DNA of 64,000 nt, taken from assembly GCA_963682175.1 (NCBI GenBank), contig OY821779.1, positions 1,190,501-1,254,500 of the forward strand, written 5' to 3'. The stretch comes from Triglochin maritima. Lineage: Eukaryota; Streptophyta; Magnoliopsida; Alismatales; Juncaginaceae. A model generated the notes under the pieces. It made no database searches, was not told the DNA's origin, and worked only from the letters and a program-made list of their open reading frames with translations. The position numbers and the translations under genes are program-made. Below are positions 1 to 13,174 of the stretch, piece after piece (position 1 is the stretch's first letter; each line of letters starts with the position of its first letter).

Positions 1-2116
1 AAGTCGCGAACCATCACTGTTGCATTGCCCTTTACCACCTACACTTACACTGCCGACCCGACCAATGTGGAACATGTTCTTAAGACTAACTTCACCAACT
101 ACCCTAAGGTCGTTTTTTCTCGATTAGTTTGGTTACCATGAGTTGGATCTGTTTCGCTGATTCTACCTCTATATTTGTTGAGTCACTTGATTCTATTACT
201 CACTTTATTTTGATGTACAAGGTTTTGTGTCACTTAAATGTTTATGAATTTGGTGAACTTTAGTTCAACTTTGATTTGATGGATATATCGTTAAGGTTTA
301 ATTTTAGTTACCATGAAATAAGAGGTTTGACATTTAATTTCTGTGGATGTTATCTCTTAATTTAAGTTTTAATTAATTTACAATTGTGTGTAATTTGGTT
401 GAAGGGAGAAGAGTACCATACGTACATGGAAGTGTTGCTTGGGGAGGGAATATTCAATGCAGATGGGGAGATGTGGAGAAAGCAAAGGAAGGTTGCGAGC
501 TTTGAGTTTGCATCCAAGAACTTGAGAGACTTCAGCACCACTGTGTTCAGAGAGTATGGACTCAGGCTTTCCTCCATATTATGCGATGCATCTCAAGATA
601 ACAAAGTCCTTGACATGCAGGTTAACCTCTCTTCTTCTTCTTCTTCTTTTTCTTTTTTGCAAACAGGTCAACCTTTTTTAATATGTTTTTCCACATGCAT
701 CGGGTTAATTGGTTTAATACAACCTTTAATTTGACCACAACTTTGAATTATAACATTACATGGAACCACATTATGGAATTACTAATTTTGGTGCGGAAAA
801 TCCAAGCTTGGAAAGTCAAATTCCTGTGAAAAGTCAAAATTTCTAATCAAAGCAAATTAAATTTCTTCTAGGACCATTGACCAATGCATGCTCTCTATTA
901 TTACACTAGTTACCTTATTTCGTGTTTTACAAACAATAAGCGTAAAAGTAAATTCATGATTAATAGATAAACACAGTAGCAGTTTGATTTCTCATCGTAT
1001 TCGTATGTACGTACGTATATGCATGCAGGAGTTGTTCATGAGGATGACGCTGGACTCAATATGCAAAGTAGGTTTCGGAGTGGAGATCGGAACTCTATCG
1101 ACAGACATGTCTGAGAACACCTTCGCCAAGGCCTTCGACACCGCCAACACCGTCGTGACATTTCGTTTCTTTGATCCTCTGTGGAGGATTAAGAGGTTCT
1201 TCAACATTGGAACGGAGGCATCACTTAAGTCCAGCATCCAAGTCATAGACAATTTCACGTATGTCATGATAAGGAAGAGGAGAATGGAGATCGAGAAGGA
1301 AAGAAGTCTAGGAAGCAAAAATAAGGTTTCATCCATCATCACTAGTTAATTTAATTAACATTTCTTCACCAAATGCTATTTTTTATTAGGATAAAATATT
1401 CTATTGATAATTTTTGTTATTCTTTAATGACATATCTTCGTTGAAGTTATAATTATCAGATATAAAGTGAAGTGGAAATATGTTTTTCCGAAATAATAAT
1501 GGGTCCGGACTAAGCCCGACCCAAGCCCAGAGTACAAAGGCCACTCATAGTGCGCTTCAATTTAGAGTTATGTAAATATCCGATCTTGGGTCGTTTAGTA
1601 CACAATTCAAAAATCAACGTGGCATCTCACTTTCCAAAGAATTTTATGTTTCAATGAAAATTATGATATTGTGTCTGATTAAAACTATGAAGCTAAAATT
1701 ATGATAGAAATCACATTATTTAATTCTACCCTCTGTCGTTGGGGCTACCTTCAGTTCTTCTTAACGATTCCATGTCTAGAATCTACCAATTGAGAGTTAG
1801 CTCAAGTTATTCCTAAAAAGAGTAAGCTCAAATTGTTATTATTTTTTCGAGGGAAAAACATAAAGATGGTTCCAGTATTTATTTCGCCAAGGATTTTATA
1901 TTTTTTATATTAAATCATAACATGCATGTTTATGTTTGATCGTTCATCTATCTTAATTTAAAATTAAAGATCTACCAATTGAAGTAGTTAATTTACAGAT
2001 AATCACACTTCACGCGAAACGACGAAGGTTCTCTAAGTGCATATGTAAATTTTAATTTCGTAACGTCAAAATCGTAATTTTTTTTTTCTTTACTTAGATA
2101 ACTAATTATTGATGTT

Positions 2117-2174
<58 letters not shown>

Positions 2175-3334
2175 GTGTGACGAAAATGGACAATCACAAA
2201 GGCTAAGCACGACATATTATCACGGTTCATCGAGCTAAGCGAGGAGGCAGGAAGCAACCTTACCGAGAGCAACCTTCGAGACATCGTCCTCAACTTTGTG
2301 ATCGCCGGCCGCGACACGACCGCCACCACCCTCTCCTGGTTCATCTACATGATCACAATCCACCCAGAGGTAAGGGAGAAGTTGTACATGGAGATGAAGG
2401 AGTTCGAGGAGAATAATATCTCGCTGAGTTGTTTCAGCATCTGCGATGATGACATCCTAACGTCGTTTGAGAAGAGGGTATTGTTGTTTGCTCGGTTTCT
2501 AACGTATGATTCATTGGGGAAGTTGAGTTACTTGCATGCTGCCATCACTGAAACCTTAAGACTTTACCCACCTGTTCCTCAGGTAACTTATATGATGAGT
2601 AATTAAGTTCTATTTTTAGTAACCGAGTAATTAATTATGTGATTCATACATACATCAATTTTCATATTTTTTTGCACAATAAACCTTAATATTTTGAAGT
2701 ACAAGAAGCCTCCTCACTTCCATATTGATATCATGCTGGTATTGGGATGTTCTGTTTTTAGCAATCATGCAGAAGCATATATATATATATATATGTGTGG
2801 TGGTTAAGATCATAATAACTATCATGATCTTCTATTTATAATTAAGGACCCCAAAGGTGTGTTGGAGGATGATGTTTTGCCAGATGGAACACTAGTGAAG
2901 GCAGGAGGTTTGATGACTTATGTGCCCTACTCCATGGGGAGAATGGAGTACAACTGGGGCTCAGATGCGCATTGCTTCAACCCAGATAGATGGTTCAAGG
3001 ATGGCAACTTCCAATTGGCCTCTCCTTTCAAGTTCACAGCATTCCAGGTATTTTATTATGACATCTGATCTCACCTTTTATTATACTACTTCTTCATGAA
3101 TAGATGAGTATATATTTGTATGTGATGTTGGTGTTGAATTGTTTGATGCAGGCTGGACCACGTATATGTTTGGGGAAGGACTCAGCTTATTTACAGATGA
3201 AGATGACATTGGCCATACTATGCAGGTTCTACACCTTCAAACTTGTGGAGGGAAACCCTGTTGTATACAGGATGATGACCATTTTGTCCATGGCTAATGG
3301 ATTGAAACTCACCATCTTGAGACGTAGTTCTTGA
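1..3334 (+). CDS. Cytochrome P450, CYP704-like (3' part, six exons)
   Basis: Probable fatty-acid omega-hydroxylase of the CYP86 clan, ER-anchored haem monooxygenase. Exons read as 1-108, 405-620, 1029-1325, about 2202-2582, 2847-3047 and 3152-3334, all GT-AG; the 3' end of every exon falls at codon phase 0. The acceptor of the fourth exon is ambiguous by a few codons. Visible signatures are the I-helix oxygen-binding motif AGRDTT (exon 4), the K-helix ExxR in ETLRLYPPVPQ (end of exon 4), PDRW (exon 5) and the haem-cysteine loop FQAGPRICLGK, which spans the exon 5/6 junction. The visible 462 codons lack the N-terminal membrane anchor; family members run about 510-540 residues, so roughly 50-75 residues lie beyond the left edge. 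The long third intron carries TA and GTAT microsatellites. Assignment to CYP704 rather than another CYP86-clan family is from resemblance only. No frame damage is seen. Confidence 0.9.
2118..2176. repeat. TA and GTAT microsatellite in P450 intron
   Basis: A run of TA dinucleotides passes directly into GTAT tetranucleotides shortly before the acceptor of the P450 fourth exon. A smaller TA run lies at about 2777-2796 in the next intron. Confidence 0.9.
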
Positions 3335-4393
3335 TTGATTTTGCACTACTTCCACGCATGCACTCTTTTTATTTATCATATATACTTCCATGTATTTCTT
3401 TTTTAGTAATGTGTACTGGACTACTGGCAATGGATTGTTGACTTTGTACTTGAATATGGAATCAAACAACTTGTGATACAGATCGTTAAACATTCTTCAA
3501 GTTCACCCACTTTAACTACTTCCAGTTTTAGTTAAAACGTTGTAAAGTTAATTAAACTTTCGTTAAGGAAACATATCTACTATACAATTCTTAACAAACA
3601 AAAGGGAAAAAATTTCCACAATAAGCATAGTGAAAGAAAATGTGAAGCTAAAACAAACAAGAGTGTCTAATCCAAATAAATTATTCACAACACACTATGG
3701 TCTGTAACATGACCTTTTACTTTGGTCTGTAACACACTAAGGTCATGTTTGGTTTACTATAATTGGATTCATGGAATTTTATTTCATATAATTAGATTGC
3801 ATTCCAAGGAAATGAATTCCATGTAATCAATTTAAATTGCTTGGTAAAAAAATAATCAACACATGAATCATAATGTAATTCGAAAAATTAATTTGTAATT
3901 TAACAGACCTGATAAATGTCGAAAGAGATTGTCGGTGTCCTAGCATGCTAACAATAAGATAGAAGTTGAGTTGATGATATGAAAATGTTAATATGAAATA
4001 AGTTGATTACATTGCAATGTAATTTAATTACGACCTCCAACGATATAATTCAATTACCTTGAAATGAGTGATTAAATTAACTTTGTATTTTGATTACGGG
4101 GTGATTATAACCTTTAATTTCCTCAATCAAACAGTCAAATGTAATCCAACATGTGAATTGATCACTTACACCCTCGAATATAAGACAAACAACCCTGAAA
4201 CTAAAAAACAGAGCTGAAGCAACAGAAATAAACCGACTCTACCAACTACCAAGAAAAACCACATACAAAAACTCCACTCTAACTAAACGACGATACAATA
4301 ACTTGACACAAGTAAAATGAAAACTACATGCTACATTTATGTCTTTGTGAACGCCAATTGCCCAAGTATACGTATAATAACCTCAACAACTTT
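3335..4393. other. Intergenic, AT-rich, no gene seen
   Basis: This stretch holds the P450 3' UTR and AT-rich DNA with degenerate, MITE-like wording around 3730-4150 (TTTGGTTT near one side, AATCAAACAG near the other), but I could not define terminal repeats. The segment just left of 4394 is the continuation of the genomic site now split by the retrotransposon. In minus orientation it is the displaced 3' flank, and probably the original 3' UTR, of the PROPEP gene at 13175-13498. Confidence 0.5.
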
Positions 4394-6468
4394 TGTAACG
4401 TCCCGAAACAGCGGAAGATTTAAAATTTCGAAATAACGAATAAAACTGACAACTCAAGGCGGGAACGTCACTAATATATAAATATATAAATCCGGGTGCA
4501 CCCAAAATACATGGAGTTTACAAAAGGTGTACAACTACAATCCAGATGAAAGAAATGAAAATACAAGTAGTCGTACGATCTCGCAAATGCCGAAGAGGAT
4601 CCGACTCCAAAGCGCTCCGTCCTCGGTCACCACCCACCCGGACCTACTGTGGTCCTGAAATAAAAAGTGCAACAACAATGCATGAGTTTCCTGAAAGGAA
4701 ACCCCGTATACCAAGCCCTAAATGCATGCAAGACTATCAATGAAACCTATCATACTAGTCATCATGGCATGGCATCAATGCGATACATAAACAATCCCTC
4801 AACGGGTAAACAGGCCCACTACGGGGTAAACAATCCCACCACGGGGAACACAAGACCTCTGTCCGCAACTGTAAGGGGTCCCACTCTGAGACCTACCGTA
4901 GGCACATACGGTCTAGCAGAAGGTACGCAACGAACCCCACACGCGACTACTCTAGTCAAGGGATCGGTGAGGAGCGTCCGCACGCCTGCGCGAAGTAGAA
5001 ATCAGCTGAAATCTCGAGGTCAACACCTCACCAACGGGGCCGTCGCCCAGGTCGGTCCACTCATCTGGAGGAGCCCGTCCAGACTACCCTGCCGGAAAAG
5101 ATCGTCGGCAGTCCATACCCTCACCGGAACAGCATCGGTGGGACACCATCGCCCGGAAACGTCGTCGGACGGCACTTCCGCCGGAACAGCATCGGCAGAA
5201 CAATCATCACCCGGAACAGCATCGGGTGGAACGATCATCGCCTCGTCTACACGAGCGATCCGAGCTCAAACAGCCCGCAGGGTCAACATGCTCCAACGAG
5301 CCGTGCACCTCGTGCACCGGGATCCTCAATCCCTCAGGCCTGCTACTCTACTGTGAGTCAGAACATCAAGGCTACGTCGCCCTCCATCTGTGGAGACGAC
5401 ACGTCCCAGATGCCCACACTCTTCCACACGGCGGTCCCTGGGCAGGCACGCAGGACGCACCCACCGTCACCTCCCGGCTCACGCGCTAAGCGAGGACACG
5501 GGTTTCCGTGGACAGAGTCGACATCTCACTAGGACAAGAAAACCAGTACTGTGCCCCATCGGTCGACCGAATCAGGCAAACCGGTCGACCGAAACCAACA
5601 GTAACGGTCGAACGGATTTCCTCCAAACGGTCGAACAAAGTGCCCAAAACTCTGTCTCCAATCGGTCGAACCAGCGGGAAGAACCGGTCGACCGGACAGG
5701 TCAAAATCCTAGGTCTGACTAAGTCAAAATCAATTCAACTATCGGTCGACCGACTCAAGGGTCCCGGTCGACCGAACATTACAGGGTCAGCCTAGCAATT
5801 CTAAGTCATATAATCGGTCGAACGCATATACTAATCGGTCGAACCAACATGCAGTAAACAACTTAAGTTCCGGTCGAACCACAAGGCTCGGTCGACCGGA
5901 AACAGGCAACATCAACCACGAACCCACGAAATTTGGCATAACCGGTCGACCGCCCCAAGGCATCGTCCGACCGGTTCTGGGCAAAAACATCAAATTACAC
6001 TAGCACCGGTCGACCGCCCGAAAGCACCGGTCGACCGTTGGTCGACAGCAACCTTGCACCAGCCAAGGATTTTACGTCGTTTTCTTGTCGCCGGCGAGGT
6101 CTCCGACCTCCCGCGACCGACCCAAACTTCCCCCAACATGGAGAATCACAAAACACACTAATGCTTGGCATACCTCGAGAGAGAGACGAATCCGCCGGAG
6201 CAACGCTCACGCCCGTCGTCTCCACACGCGCGACCACCTCACGCCGGAGCCTCCGCGCCGCCTTCTTCCTCCACTGGTCGCCGGAAAAGCAAGGAGAAGA
6301 GGTGGTGAGTTTTGGTGGAAGAAAATGGGAAAGAAGGGAAAAAGAGAGGGTTGGGTTGGGTTTAAATAATAAAACCTACACCTACCCCCCCCCCCATACT
6401 CCCAACCATACCCACCATACCTCACCTCACTCCACCCCACTCCTCTCCCCACGTCTCCAGTCCTTACA
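4394..6468 (-). repeat. LTR (3' LTR in element orientation), 2075 bp
   Basis: Compared by eye with 11081-13165 it differs by about six substitutions, a 2-bp difference in a poly-C run near 6384, and a 12-bp segment absent here near 6450. It contains a tract rich in GGTCGACC/GGTCGAAC motifs (about 5560-6040) and a short tandem array of CCGGAACAGCATCGG-like units (about 5095-5235). Open frames inside it are not supported as genes. Confidence 0.95.
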
Positions 6469-6469
6469 A

Positions 6470-6483
6470 TCCACCCTCCTTAA
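6470..6483 (-). other. Polypurine tract of the retrotransposon
   Basis: Directly inside the left LTR the minus strand reads AAGGAGGGTGGA. A purine run next to the 3' LTR is the expected primer for plus-strand DNA synthesis, so it fixes the element's orientation as minus. Confidence 0.75.
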
Positions 6484-6501
6484 AAGGATTTCGTCCCGAA
6501 A

Positions 6502-9500
6502 TCACAGCAACGACTCACCGAAAAGCTCTGGATACTGCCTCCTGACTTCCTCCTCGATCTCCCAAGTGGCCTCGCGCTCGCTATGATGCTGCCACCGGAC
6601 CTTCACCATCGGAATGGTCCTCCTCCTGAGCTGATGATCCATGCGATCAACAATCTCGACCGGCCTCTCCTCGAGCGACAAGTCCTGCTGAATCTCTGGA
6701 ACTGCAATCTCAATGACATGCGACGGATCTGCCACATACTTCCTCAGCATCGACACATGGAAGACATTATGCAGACCCGAAAACTGCGGCGGCAAAGCAA
6801 TCCGGTAGGCGACCTCACCAACTCGGTCCAAGATCTCGAAAGGTCCAACATATCTCGGACTAAGCTTCCCCTTCTTCCCGAACCTCATCACACCTCGGGC
6901 AGGGGAAATCTTCAGAAACACATGGTCGCCCACCTCGAAACTCAGCGCTCGCCTGCGTCGATCAGCATAACTCTTCTGTCTGCTCTGTGCTGTGGCCAGT
7001 CTCCTCCTGATCACATCCACCTTCTCTGCATACATCTGCACAATCTCTGGCCCCACTAACTGCCTCTCGCCCACATCACTCCAGCATACCGGTGATCTGC
7101 AAGGTCTCCCGTACAACGCCTCGTACGGTGTCATCCCAATACTCGAGTGGTAGCTGTTGTTGTAGGCGAACTCTATCAGCGGCAAGTGCTCATCCCAGTG
7201 CCCTGCCCAATCCAGTGTGCACGCTCTCAGCATATCCTCCAAGGTCTGAATCGTCCTCTCTGACTGACCATCGGTCTGCGGATGGAACGCTGTACTGAAT
7301 CTCAGACGCGTCCCCAAAGCCTGCTGCAGACTCCCCCAAAATCTGGAAGTGAAACGAGGATCTCGATCGGAGATGATGCTCACTGGCACCCCATGCAACC
7401 TGACTATCTCCTCCACGTACAACTTAGCTAGACCCTCCAAAGGCAACGTGGTCCTGATCGCTAAGAAATGCGCCGACTTGGTCAGTCGATCGACTATCAC
7501 CCAAATCGCGTCGTGGAATCTCCTCGTCTTCGGCAATCCTGTGACAAAATCCATCGTCACGTGCTCCCACTTCCACTCAGGAAGCTCAATACACTGCATC
7601 GGTCCTGCTGGTCGCTGATGCTCGATCTTCACCTGCTGGCAGACCAAGCATCTGCTCACAAACTCCGCTATGTCTCGCTTCATCCCCTTCCACCAGAAAT
7701 TACGCTGCAGGTCCTTATACATCTTCGTGCTCCCCGGGTGAATGGAATATCGTGCTCGGTGTGCCTCCTCCATGATCTCCTCTCTCAGCTCATCCACCCT
7801 CGGCACCCAAATACGGCTTCTGAACCTCAGACCACCATCTGCTCCAATGCTGAAATCCGATCCCTCCTGAGCAGACAACTGCACCAGACCAGCCAACTCT
7901 GCATCGGTACCCTGAGCCTGCACAACTCTCGAGACAGTCTGCGGCTCAACCCTCAAACCAGCAATCACTGCCCCCTCTGCTGACCCAGCAAACGACCTCC
8001 ACTCTGACAAGGCCTCGAGTAGCCTCCACTCCTGGATGCACAGACTCGCAACTGAAACCTCCACCTTCCTGCTCAGCGCATCTGCAGCCGAATTCGCCTT
8101 CCCCGGATGATAGGAAATGGTGAAGTCGTAGTCCTTAATGAACTCGAGCCATCTGCGCTGCCTCATATTCAGCTCCTTCTGCGAGAACAAGTACTTCAGA
8201 CTCTGATGATCGGTGAAGACCTCGAACTGCTCGCCATATAGATAGTGCCGCCAGGTCTTCAACGCGTGAACTACTGCTGCTAGCTCCAGATCGTGAGTCG
8301 GGTAGTTCTTCTCGTGCACCTTCAGCTGCCTCGAAGCGTACGCGACCACCTTCCCATGCTGCATCAGAACACAACCCAAGCCTACTCCTGATGCATCGCT
8401 GTAAATCACGTAGCCTCCACTGCCACTCGGTAGCGTCAGAATAGGTGCTGTCGTCAATCGCCTCTTCAGCTCCTGAAAGCTGTCCTCGCACTTCTGGGAC
8501 CAAACGAACTTGACGCCTTTCTGCGTCAATGCTGTCAGCGGCGATGCAAGTCTGGAGAAGTCCTGGATAAACCGCCTGTAATACCCTGCCAGACCTACGA
8601 AGCTCCTGATCTCCGTCACGCTCGTCGGGGCTCTCCACTGAGTCACTGCCTCGACCTTCGCCGGATCCACTGAAATCCCATCTGCTGACACAATATGCCC
8701 CAGAAAAGCCACCTGATCCAACCAAAACTCACACTTCGTGTACTTGGCATAAAGCTGATCCCTCAAGATGCCAAGCACAATCCTCAGGTGCTCTCGATGC
8801 TGCTCCCTGTCAGGCGAGTATATCAAGATGTCGTCTACGAATACAACGACAAATCTGTCGAGGTACGGCTGGAAGGTCCTATTCATCAGATCCATGAATG
8901 CTGCAGGTGCATTCGTCAGTCCAAATGGCATCACCAAGAACTCGTAGTGGCCATACCGCGTCCTGAAGGCTGTCTTCTGAACATCTGCCTCCCTGATCCT
9001 CAGCTGATGATACGCAGATCTCAAATCAATCTTCGAGAAGACCTTCGCCGTCTGTAACTGATCAAACATGTCCTCGATCCTGGGTAAGGGATACCGGTTC
9101 CTAACGGTAACCTTATTCAGCATCCTGTAGTCGATGCACATCCGCAACGACCCATCCTTCTTCTTCACGAACAAGACTGGCGCTCCCCACGGCGAGACGC
9201 TAGGTCGGATGAACCCAGTATCCATCAACTCCTGCAACTGCTTCTTCAGCTCAGCCAACTCTGCAGGTGCCATCCTATACGGAGCCTTCGACTGCGGAGT
9301 CGCACCCTCCACCAAGTCGATGCCGAACTCGATCTCTCTGTGTGGCGGTAGCCCCGGGATATCCACTGGAAACACATCTGCGAAATCCCGTACCACCTCT
9401 ATGTCGTCCAGACTCCTCGACTCAGAATCTGACACTACCAATGTAGCCACATAAGCTCTGCATCCCTGCTGGATCAATCTCTGTGCCTTCACTGCCGAGA

Positions 9501-10962
9501 CCATAATCCGACCTCTGCCTCTCAGCCCTCTGATCACAACATCTGGCAGGTCCTCTCTCGGAATCAGAATCTTCTTCTCGCGGCAAAAGACCCGAACATC
9601 GTACTGGGACAGCCAATCCATCCCAAGTATGACGTCGAAGTCCTCCATCGGTAGCAAGACCAGATCTGCCGGAAAATCTTGGTCTCCCGAAACAACTGTG
9701 GTGCCGGGGAGGAAGCTCCCCACAGTGCCCACCTCACCCATGGGCGTACTGACTTCCAAACACACAGTCAGCAGCTCAGGGGTCCGACCCAACTCGCCAG
9801 CAAACTTCTCCGAAATGAAGGAGTGAGTGGCACCGCAATCAAAAAGGACTCTAGCAACACGACCAGAAACAGAAAGAGTACCTTCCACCACAGTGTTGGA
9901 GTCCCTCGCCTCCTCAGCCTGGATGGTGAAAACCCGCCCGGCGACTCTGCTCGGTCCCGGTGGTGCAACAGCGCGACTGCCTCCGCTCCTGCCTGCTACT
10001 GGCGGTCCTGGCCTCCTACTCGGCTCTCCCCGCCTCTGCGGACAATCTCGAATGAAGTGCCCCATCTGGCCGCAACCCAGACACGCTCCAGTACGACGGG
10101 GACACTCCTGCCCCGGATGAGCTCCACCACAAGAACTGCACATCCCGGGCCGACGTGCTCCTTCCCAATCAGACCGAGGCCTCTTGCCGGCCACCACTGC
10201 GGAACGGCCAGCTGCACGCCCCACTGCACTACCCTGAGGTCTCCTAGCCTCCTGGTAGTTCTCCTGGAAGTCCCGATCAAGAACCGTCGCGCACTCCACT
10301 GCATCTGCCAAAGTCCGCGGCATACAGGTGAGAACACGAGACCTCAACTGCTTCCTCCGTCCCCTCACAAACTTCCTCGCTCTCTGCTCCTGAGTAACAT
10401 AAATCTCTGGACAGTAGCGCTCCAGGCCGTTGTACCGATCGACGTAGGCAGCTAACGTCATATCCCTCTGCTCCAACGCCAGGAACTCCTCTCTCTTCGC
10501 ATCTCTGACATGCGGCGGGAAGTATTTCTGATTAAACTCCTCCAGAAACTCCTCCCAAGTCACATCATCTCGGTCGGCGAACACAACTGCAGATGTACTC
10601 CTCCACCAGCTCGACGCCTGACCTCTCAGCACGTAGGTAGCCAGACCTACCTGCAGCTCCGGTGCACATCCAATCGCACGGAAGATCTTCTGAATCGTGA
10701 AGATCCAGTCCTCAGCCAGCTCAGGATCCACTCCGCCCTCAAAAGTCGGAGGATGCTGCCTTATGAACCTGTCGTGCACCGCACCAGGTCCTGCCTGCTC
10801 AGCTCGGGCAGCCTGGCGCTCCAGAAACTCGCCCAGCCTGTCCATAGTGCCATAGAGCGTACGCCGCTCCTCCTCCCATGTCGCGCCTCCCGTCCCCTCA
10901 CTGGAACTACGCGGCAGGGGCGTACCTCTCACACGCCTCGGAGGCATCTGCCACCACAACAA
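6502..10962 (-). CDS. Gag-Pol polyprotein of the Tekay-type retrotransposon
   Basis: One uninterrupted frame of 1486 codons; the likely start is the second methionine (MPPRRVRG, residue 6). Domains in order: retrotransposon gag (about 65-235); two zinc knuckles, CSSCGG at 275 and CLGCGQ..H....C at 294; aspartic protease with FDCGATHS at 374, Cys replacing the usual Ser/Thr after the catalytic Asp; reverse transcriptase about 570-780 with FVDD at 708; RNase H about 850-965 with SDAS, DHQSL and ADALS; integrase HHCC about 1068-1110 and core D1138, D1199, E1235; GPF module about 1373; chromodomain-like C terminus about 1436-1480. All catalytic positions I can recognise are present, so the protein appears functional. 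The lack of a frameshift between gag and pol is normal for this lineage. Reading frames on the opposite strand are shadows. Confidence 0.95.
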   Translation of the reverse strand: MLWWQMPPRRVRGTPLPRSSSEGTGGATWEEERRTLYGTMDRLGEFLERQAARAEQAGPGAVHDRFIRQHPPTFEGGVDPELAEDWIFTIQKIFRAIGCAPELQVGLATYVLRGQASSWWRSTSAVVFADRDDVTWEEFLEEFNQKYFPPHVRDAKREEFLALEQRDMTLAAYVDRYNGLERYCPEIYVTQEQRARKFVRGRRKQLRSRVLTCMPRTLADAVECATVLDRDFQENYQEARRPQGSAVGRAAGRSAVVAGKRPRSDWEGARRPGMCSSCGGAHPGQECPRRTGACLGCGQMGHFIRDCPQRRGEPSRRPGPPVAGRSGGSRAVAPPGPSRVAGRVFTIQAEEARDSNTVVEGTLSVSGRVARVLFDCGATHSFISEKFAGELGRTPELLTVCLEVSTPMGEVGTVGSFLPGTTVVSGDQDFPADLVLLPMEDFDVILGMDWLSQYDVRVFCREKKILIPREDLPDVVIRGLRGRGRIMVSAVKAQRLIQQGCRAYVATLVVSDSESRSLDDIEVVRDFADVFPVDIPGLPPHREIEFGIDLVEGATPQSKAPYRMAPAELAELKKQLQELMDTGFIRPSVSPWGAPVLFVKKKDGSLRMCIDYRMLNKVTVRNRYPLPRIEDMFDQLQTAKVFSKIDLRSAYHQLRIREADVQKTAFRTRYGHYEFLVMPFGLTNAPAAFMDLMNRTFQPYLDRFVVVFVDDILIYSPDREQHREHLRIVLGILRDQLYAKYTKCEFWLDQVAFLGHIVSADGISVDPAKVEAVTQWRAPTSVTEIRSFVGLAGYYRRFIQDFSRLASPLTALTQKGVKFVWSQKCEDSFQELKRRLTTAPILTLPSGSGGYVIYSDASGVGLGCVLMQHGKVVAYASRQLKVHEKNYPTHDLELAAVVHALKTWRHYLYGEQFEVFTDHQSLKYLFSQKELNMRQRRWLEFIKDYDFTISYHPGKANSAADALSRKVEVSVASLCIQEWRLLEALSEWRSFAGSAEGAVIAGLRVEPQTVSRVVQAQGTDAELAGLVQLSAQEGSDFSIGADGGLRFRSRIWVPRVDELREEIMEEAHRARYSIHPGSTKMYKDLQRNFWWKGMKRDIAEFVSRCLVCQQVKIEHQRPAGPMQCIELPEWKWEHVTMDFVTGLPKTRRFHDAIWVIVDRLTKSAHFLAIRTTLPLEGLAKLYVEEIVRLHGVPVSIISDRDPRFTSRFWGSLQQALGTRLRFSTAFHPQTDGQSERTIQTLEDMLRACTLDWAGHWDEHLPLIEFAYNNSYHSSIGMTPYEALYGRPCRSPVCWSDVGERQLVGPEIVQMYAEKVDVIRRRLATAQSRQKSYADRRRRALSFEVGDHVFLKISPARGVMRFGKKGKLSPRYVGPFEILDRVGEVAYRIALPPQFSGLHNVFHVSMLRKYVADPSHVIEIAVPEIQQDLSLEERPVEIVDRMDHQLRRRTIPMVKVRWQHHSEREATWEIEEEVRRQYPELFGESLL

Positions 10963-11065
10963 TCAACAGATAAGCAACAATGCATGCATGAGCTACAGAA
11001 AGTAATGCATGCCTCTAACACTACTCCTAAGGGTGGTTCTTTAGACGAAGACACAGGAATCGACC

Positions 11066-11077
11066 GCTCTGATACCA
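11066..11077 (-). other. Primer binding site, initiator Met tRNA
   Basis: On the minus strand the sequence 3 nt inside the LTR is TGGTATCAGAGC, the standard complement of the 3' end of plant initiator Met tRNA. This confirms that 11081-13165 is the 5' LTR. Confidence 0.95.
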
Positions 11078-11080
11078 AGT

Positions 11081-13165
11081 TGTAACGTCCCGAAACAGCG
11101 GAAGATTTAAAATTTCGAAATAACGAATAAAACTGACAACTCAAGGCGGGAACGTCACTAATATATAAATATATAAATCCGGGTGCACCCAAAATACATG
11201 GAGTTTACAAAAGGTGTACAACTACAATCCAGATGAAAGAAATGAAAATACAAGTAGTCGTACGATCTCGCAAATGCCGAAGAGGATCCGACTCCAAAGC
11301 GCTCCGTCCTCGGTCACCACCCACCCGGACCTACTGTGGTCCTGAAATAAAAAGTGCAACAACAATGCATGAGTTTCCTGAAAGGAAACCCCGTATACCA
11401 AGCCCTAAATGCATGCAAGACTATCAATGAAACCTATCATACTAGTCATCATGGCATGGCATCAATGCGATACATAAACAATCCCTCAACGGGTAAACAG
11501 ACCCACTACGGGGTAAACAATCCCACCACGGGGAACACAGGACCTCTGTCCGCAACTGTAAGGGGTCCCACTCTGAGACCTACCGTAGGCACATACGGTC
11601 TAGCAGAAGGTACGCAACGAACCCCACACGTGACTACTCTAGTCAAGGGATCGGTGAGGAGCGTCCGCACGCCTGCGCGAAGTAGAAATCAGCTGAAATC
11701 TCGAGGTCAACACCTCACCAACGGGGCCGTCGCCCAGGTCGGTCCACTCATCTGGAGGAGCCCGTCCAGACTACCCTGCCGGAAAAGATCGTCGGCAGTC
11801 CATACCCTCACCGGAACAGCATCGGTGGGACACCATCGCCCGGAAACGTCGTCGGACGGCACTTCCGCCGGAACAGCATCGGCAGAACAATCATCACCCG
11901 GAACAGCATCGGGTGGAACGATCATCGCCTCGTCTACACGAGCGATCCGAGCTCAAACAGCCCGCAGGGTCAACATGCTCCAACGAGCCGTGCACCTCGT
12001 GCACCGGGATCCTCAATCCCTCAGGCCTGCTACTCTACTGTGAGTCAGAACATCAAGGCTACGTCGCCCTCCATCTGTGGAGACGACACGTCCCAGATGC
12101 CCACACTCTTCCACACGGCGGTCCCTGGGCAGGCACGCAGGACGCACCCACCGTCACCTCCCGGCTCACGCGCTAAGCGAGGACACGGGTTTCCGTGGAC
12201 AGAGTCGACATCTCACTAGGACAAGAAAACCAGTACTGTGCCCCATCGGTCGACCGAATCAGGCAAACCGGTCGACCGAAACCAACAGTAACGGTCGAAC
12301 GGATTTCCTCCAAACGGTCGAACAAAGTGCCCAAAACTCTGTCTCCAATCGGTCGAACCAGCGGGAAGAACCGGTCGACCGGACAGGTCAAAATCCTAGG
12401 TCTGACTAAGTCAAAATCAATTCAACTATCGGTCGACCGACTCAAGGGTCCCGGTCGACCGAACATTACAGGGTCAGCCTAGCAATTCTAAGTCATATAA
12501 TCGGTCGAACGCATATACTAATCGGTCGAACCAACATGCAGTAAACAACTTAAGTTCCGGTCGAACCACAAGGCTCGGTCGACCGGAAACAGGCAACATC
12601 AACCACGAACCCACGAAATTTGGCATAACCGGTCGACCGCCCCAAGGCATCGTCCGACCGGTTCTGGGCAAAAACATCAAATTACACTAGCACCGGTCGA
12701 CCGCCCGAAAGCACCGGTCGACCGTTGGTCGACAGCAACCTTGCACCAGCCAAGGATTTTACGCCGTTTTCTTGTCGCCGGCGAGGTCTCCGACCTCCCG
12801 CGACCGACCCAAACTTCCCCCAACATGGAGAATCACAAAACACACTAATGCTTGGCATACCTCGAGAGAGAGACGAATCCGCCGGAGCAACGCTCACGCC
12901 CGTCGTCTCCACACGCGCGACCTCCTCACGCCGGAGCCTCCGCGCCGCCTTCTTCCTCCACTGGTCGCCGGAAAAGCAAGGAGAAGAGGTGGTGAGTTTT
13001 GGTGGAAGAAAATGGGAAAGAAGGGAAAAGGAGAGGGTTGGGTTGGGTTTAAATAATAAAACCTACACCTACCCCCCCCCATACTCCCAACCATACCCAC
13101 CATACCTCACCTCACTCCACCCCACTCCTCTCCCCACTCCCCACCCCACGTCTCCAGTCCTTACA
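11081..13165 (-). repeat. LTR (5' LTR in element orientation), 2085 bp
   Basis: This is the near-identical partner of 4394-6468, with a 12-bp extra segment (ACTCCCCACCCC) close to its plus-strand right end. It carries the same GGTCGACC-rich tract at about 12245-12727. Confidence 0.95.
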
Positions 13166-13174
13166 ACTTCACCA

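Larger units (their letters stand above)
4394..13165 (-). mobile_element. Tekay-type Ty3/gypsy LTR retrotransposon, near-intact
   Basis: The 8.77-kb element has two LTRs beginning TGTAACG and ending TTACA on the plus strand, a single long gag-pol frame on the minus strand, a PBS beside the right-hand LTR and a polypurine tract beside the left-hand LTR. In element orientation the 5' LTR is therefore 11081-13165 and the 3' LTR 4394-6468. The 5-bp flanks are ACTTT (4389-4393) and ACTTC (13166-13170), a target duplication with one mismatch. Integrase lies downstream of RT-RNase H (Ty3/gypsy order), and the C-terminal chromodomain-like segment with the >2-kb LTRs points to the Tekay/Del chromoviral lineage. 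It is inserted in the same orientation as, and 9 nt after the stop codon of, the small gene at 13175-13498. Confidence 0.95.

Noticed and set aside
3730..4150. MITE left of the retrotransposon
   Set aside because: TTTGGTTT-like wording is present, but no matching terminal repeats or target duplication could be found.
4546..6586. Open frames in the LTR (and identical ones in the other LTR)
   Set aside because: LTRs are noncoding; the frames have no recognisable domain and are only duplicated because the LTR is.
6583..10455. Plus-strand frames across the retrotransposon
   Set aside because: They are shadows of the intact minus-strand gag-pol, which has all retroelement motifs.
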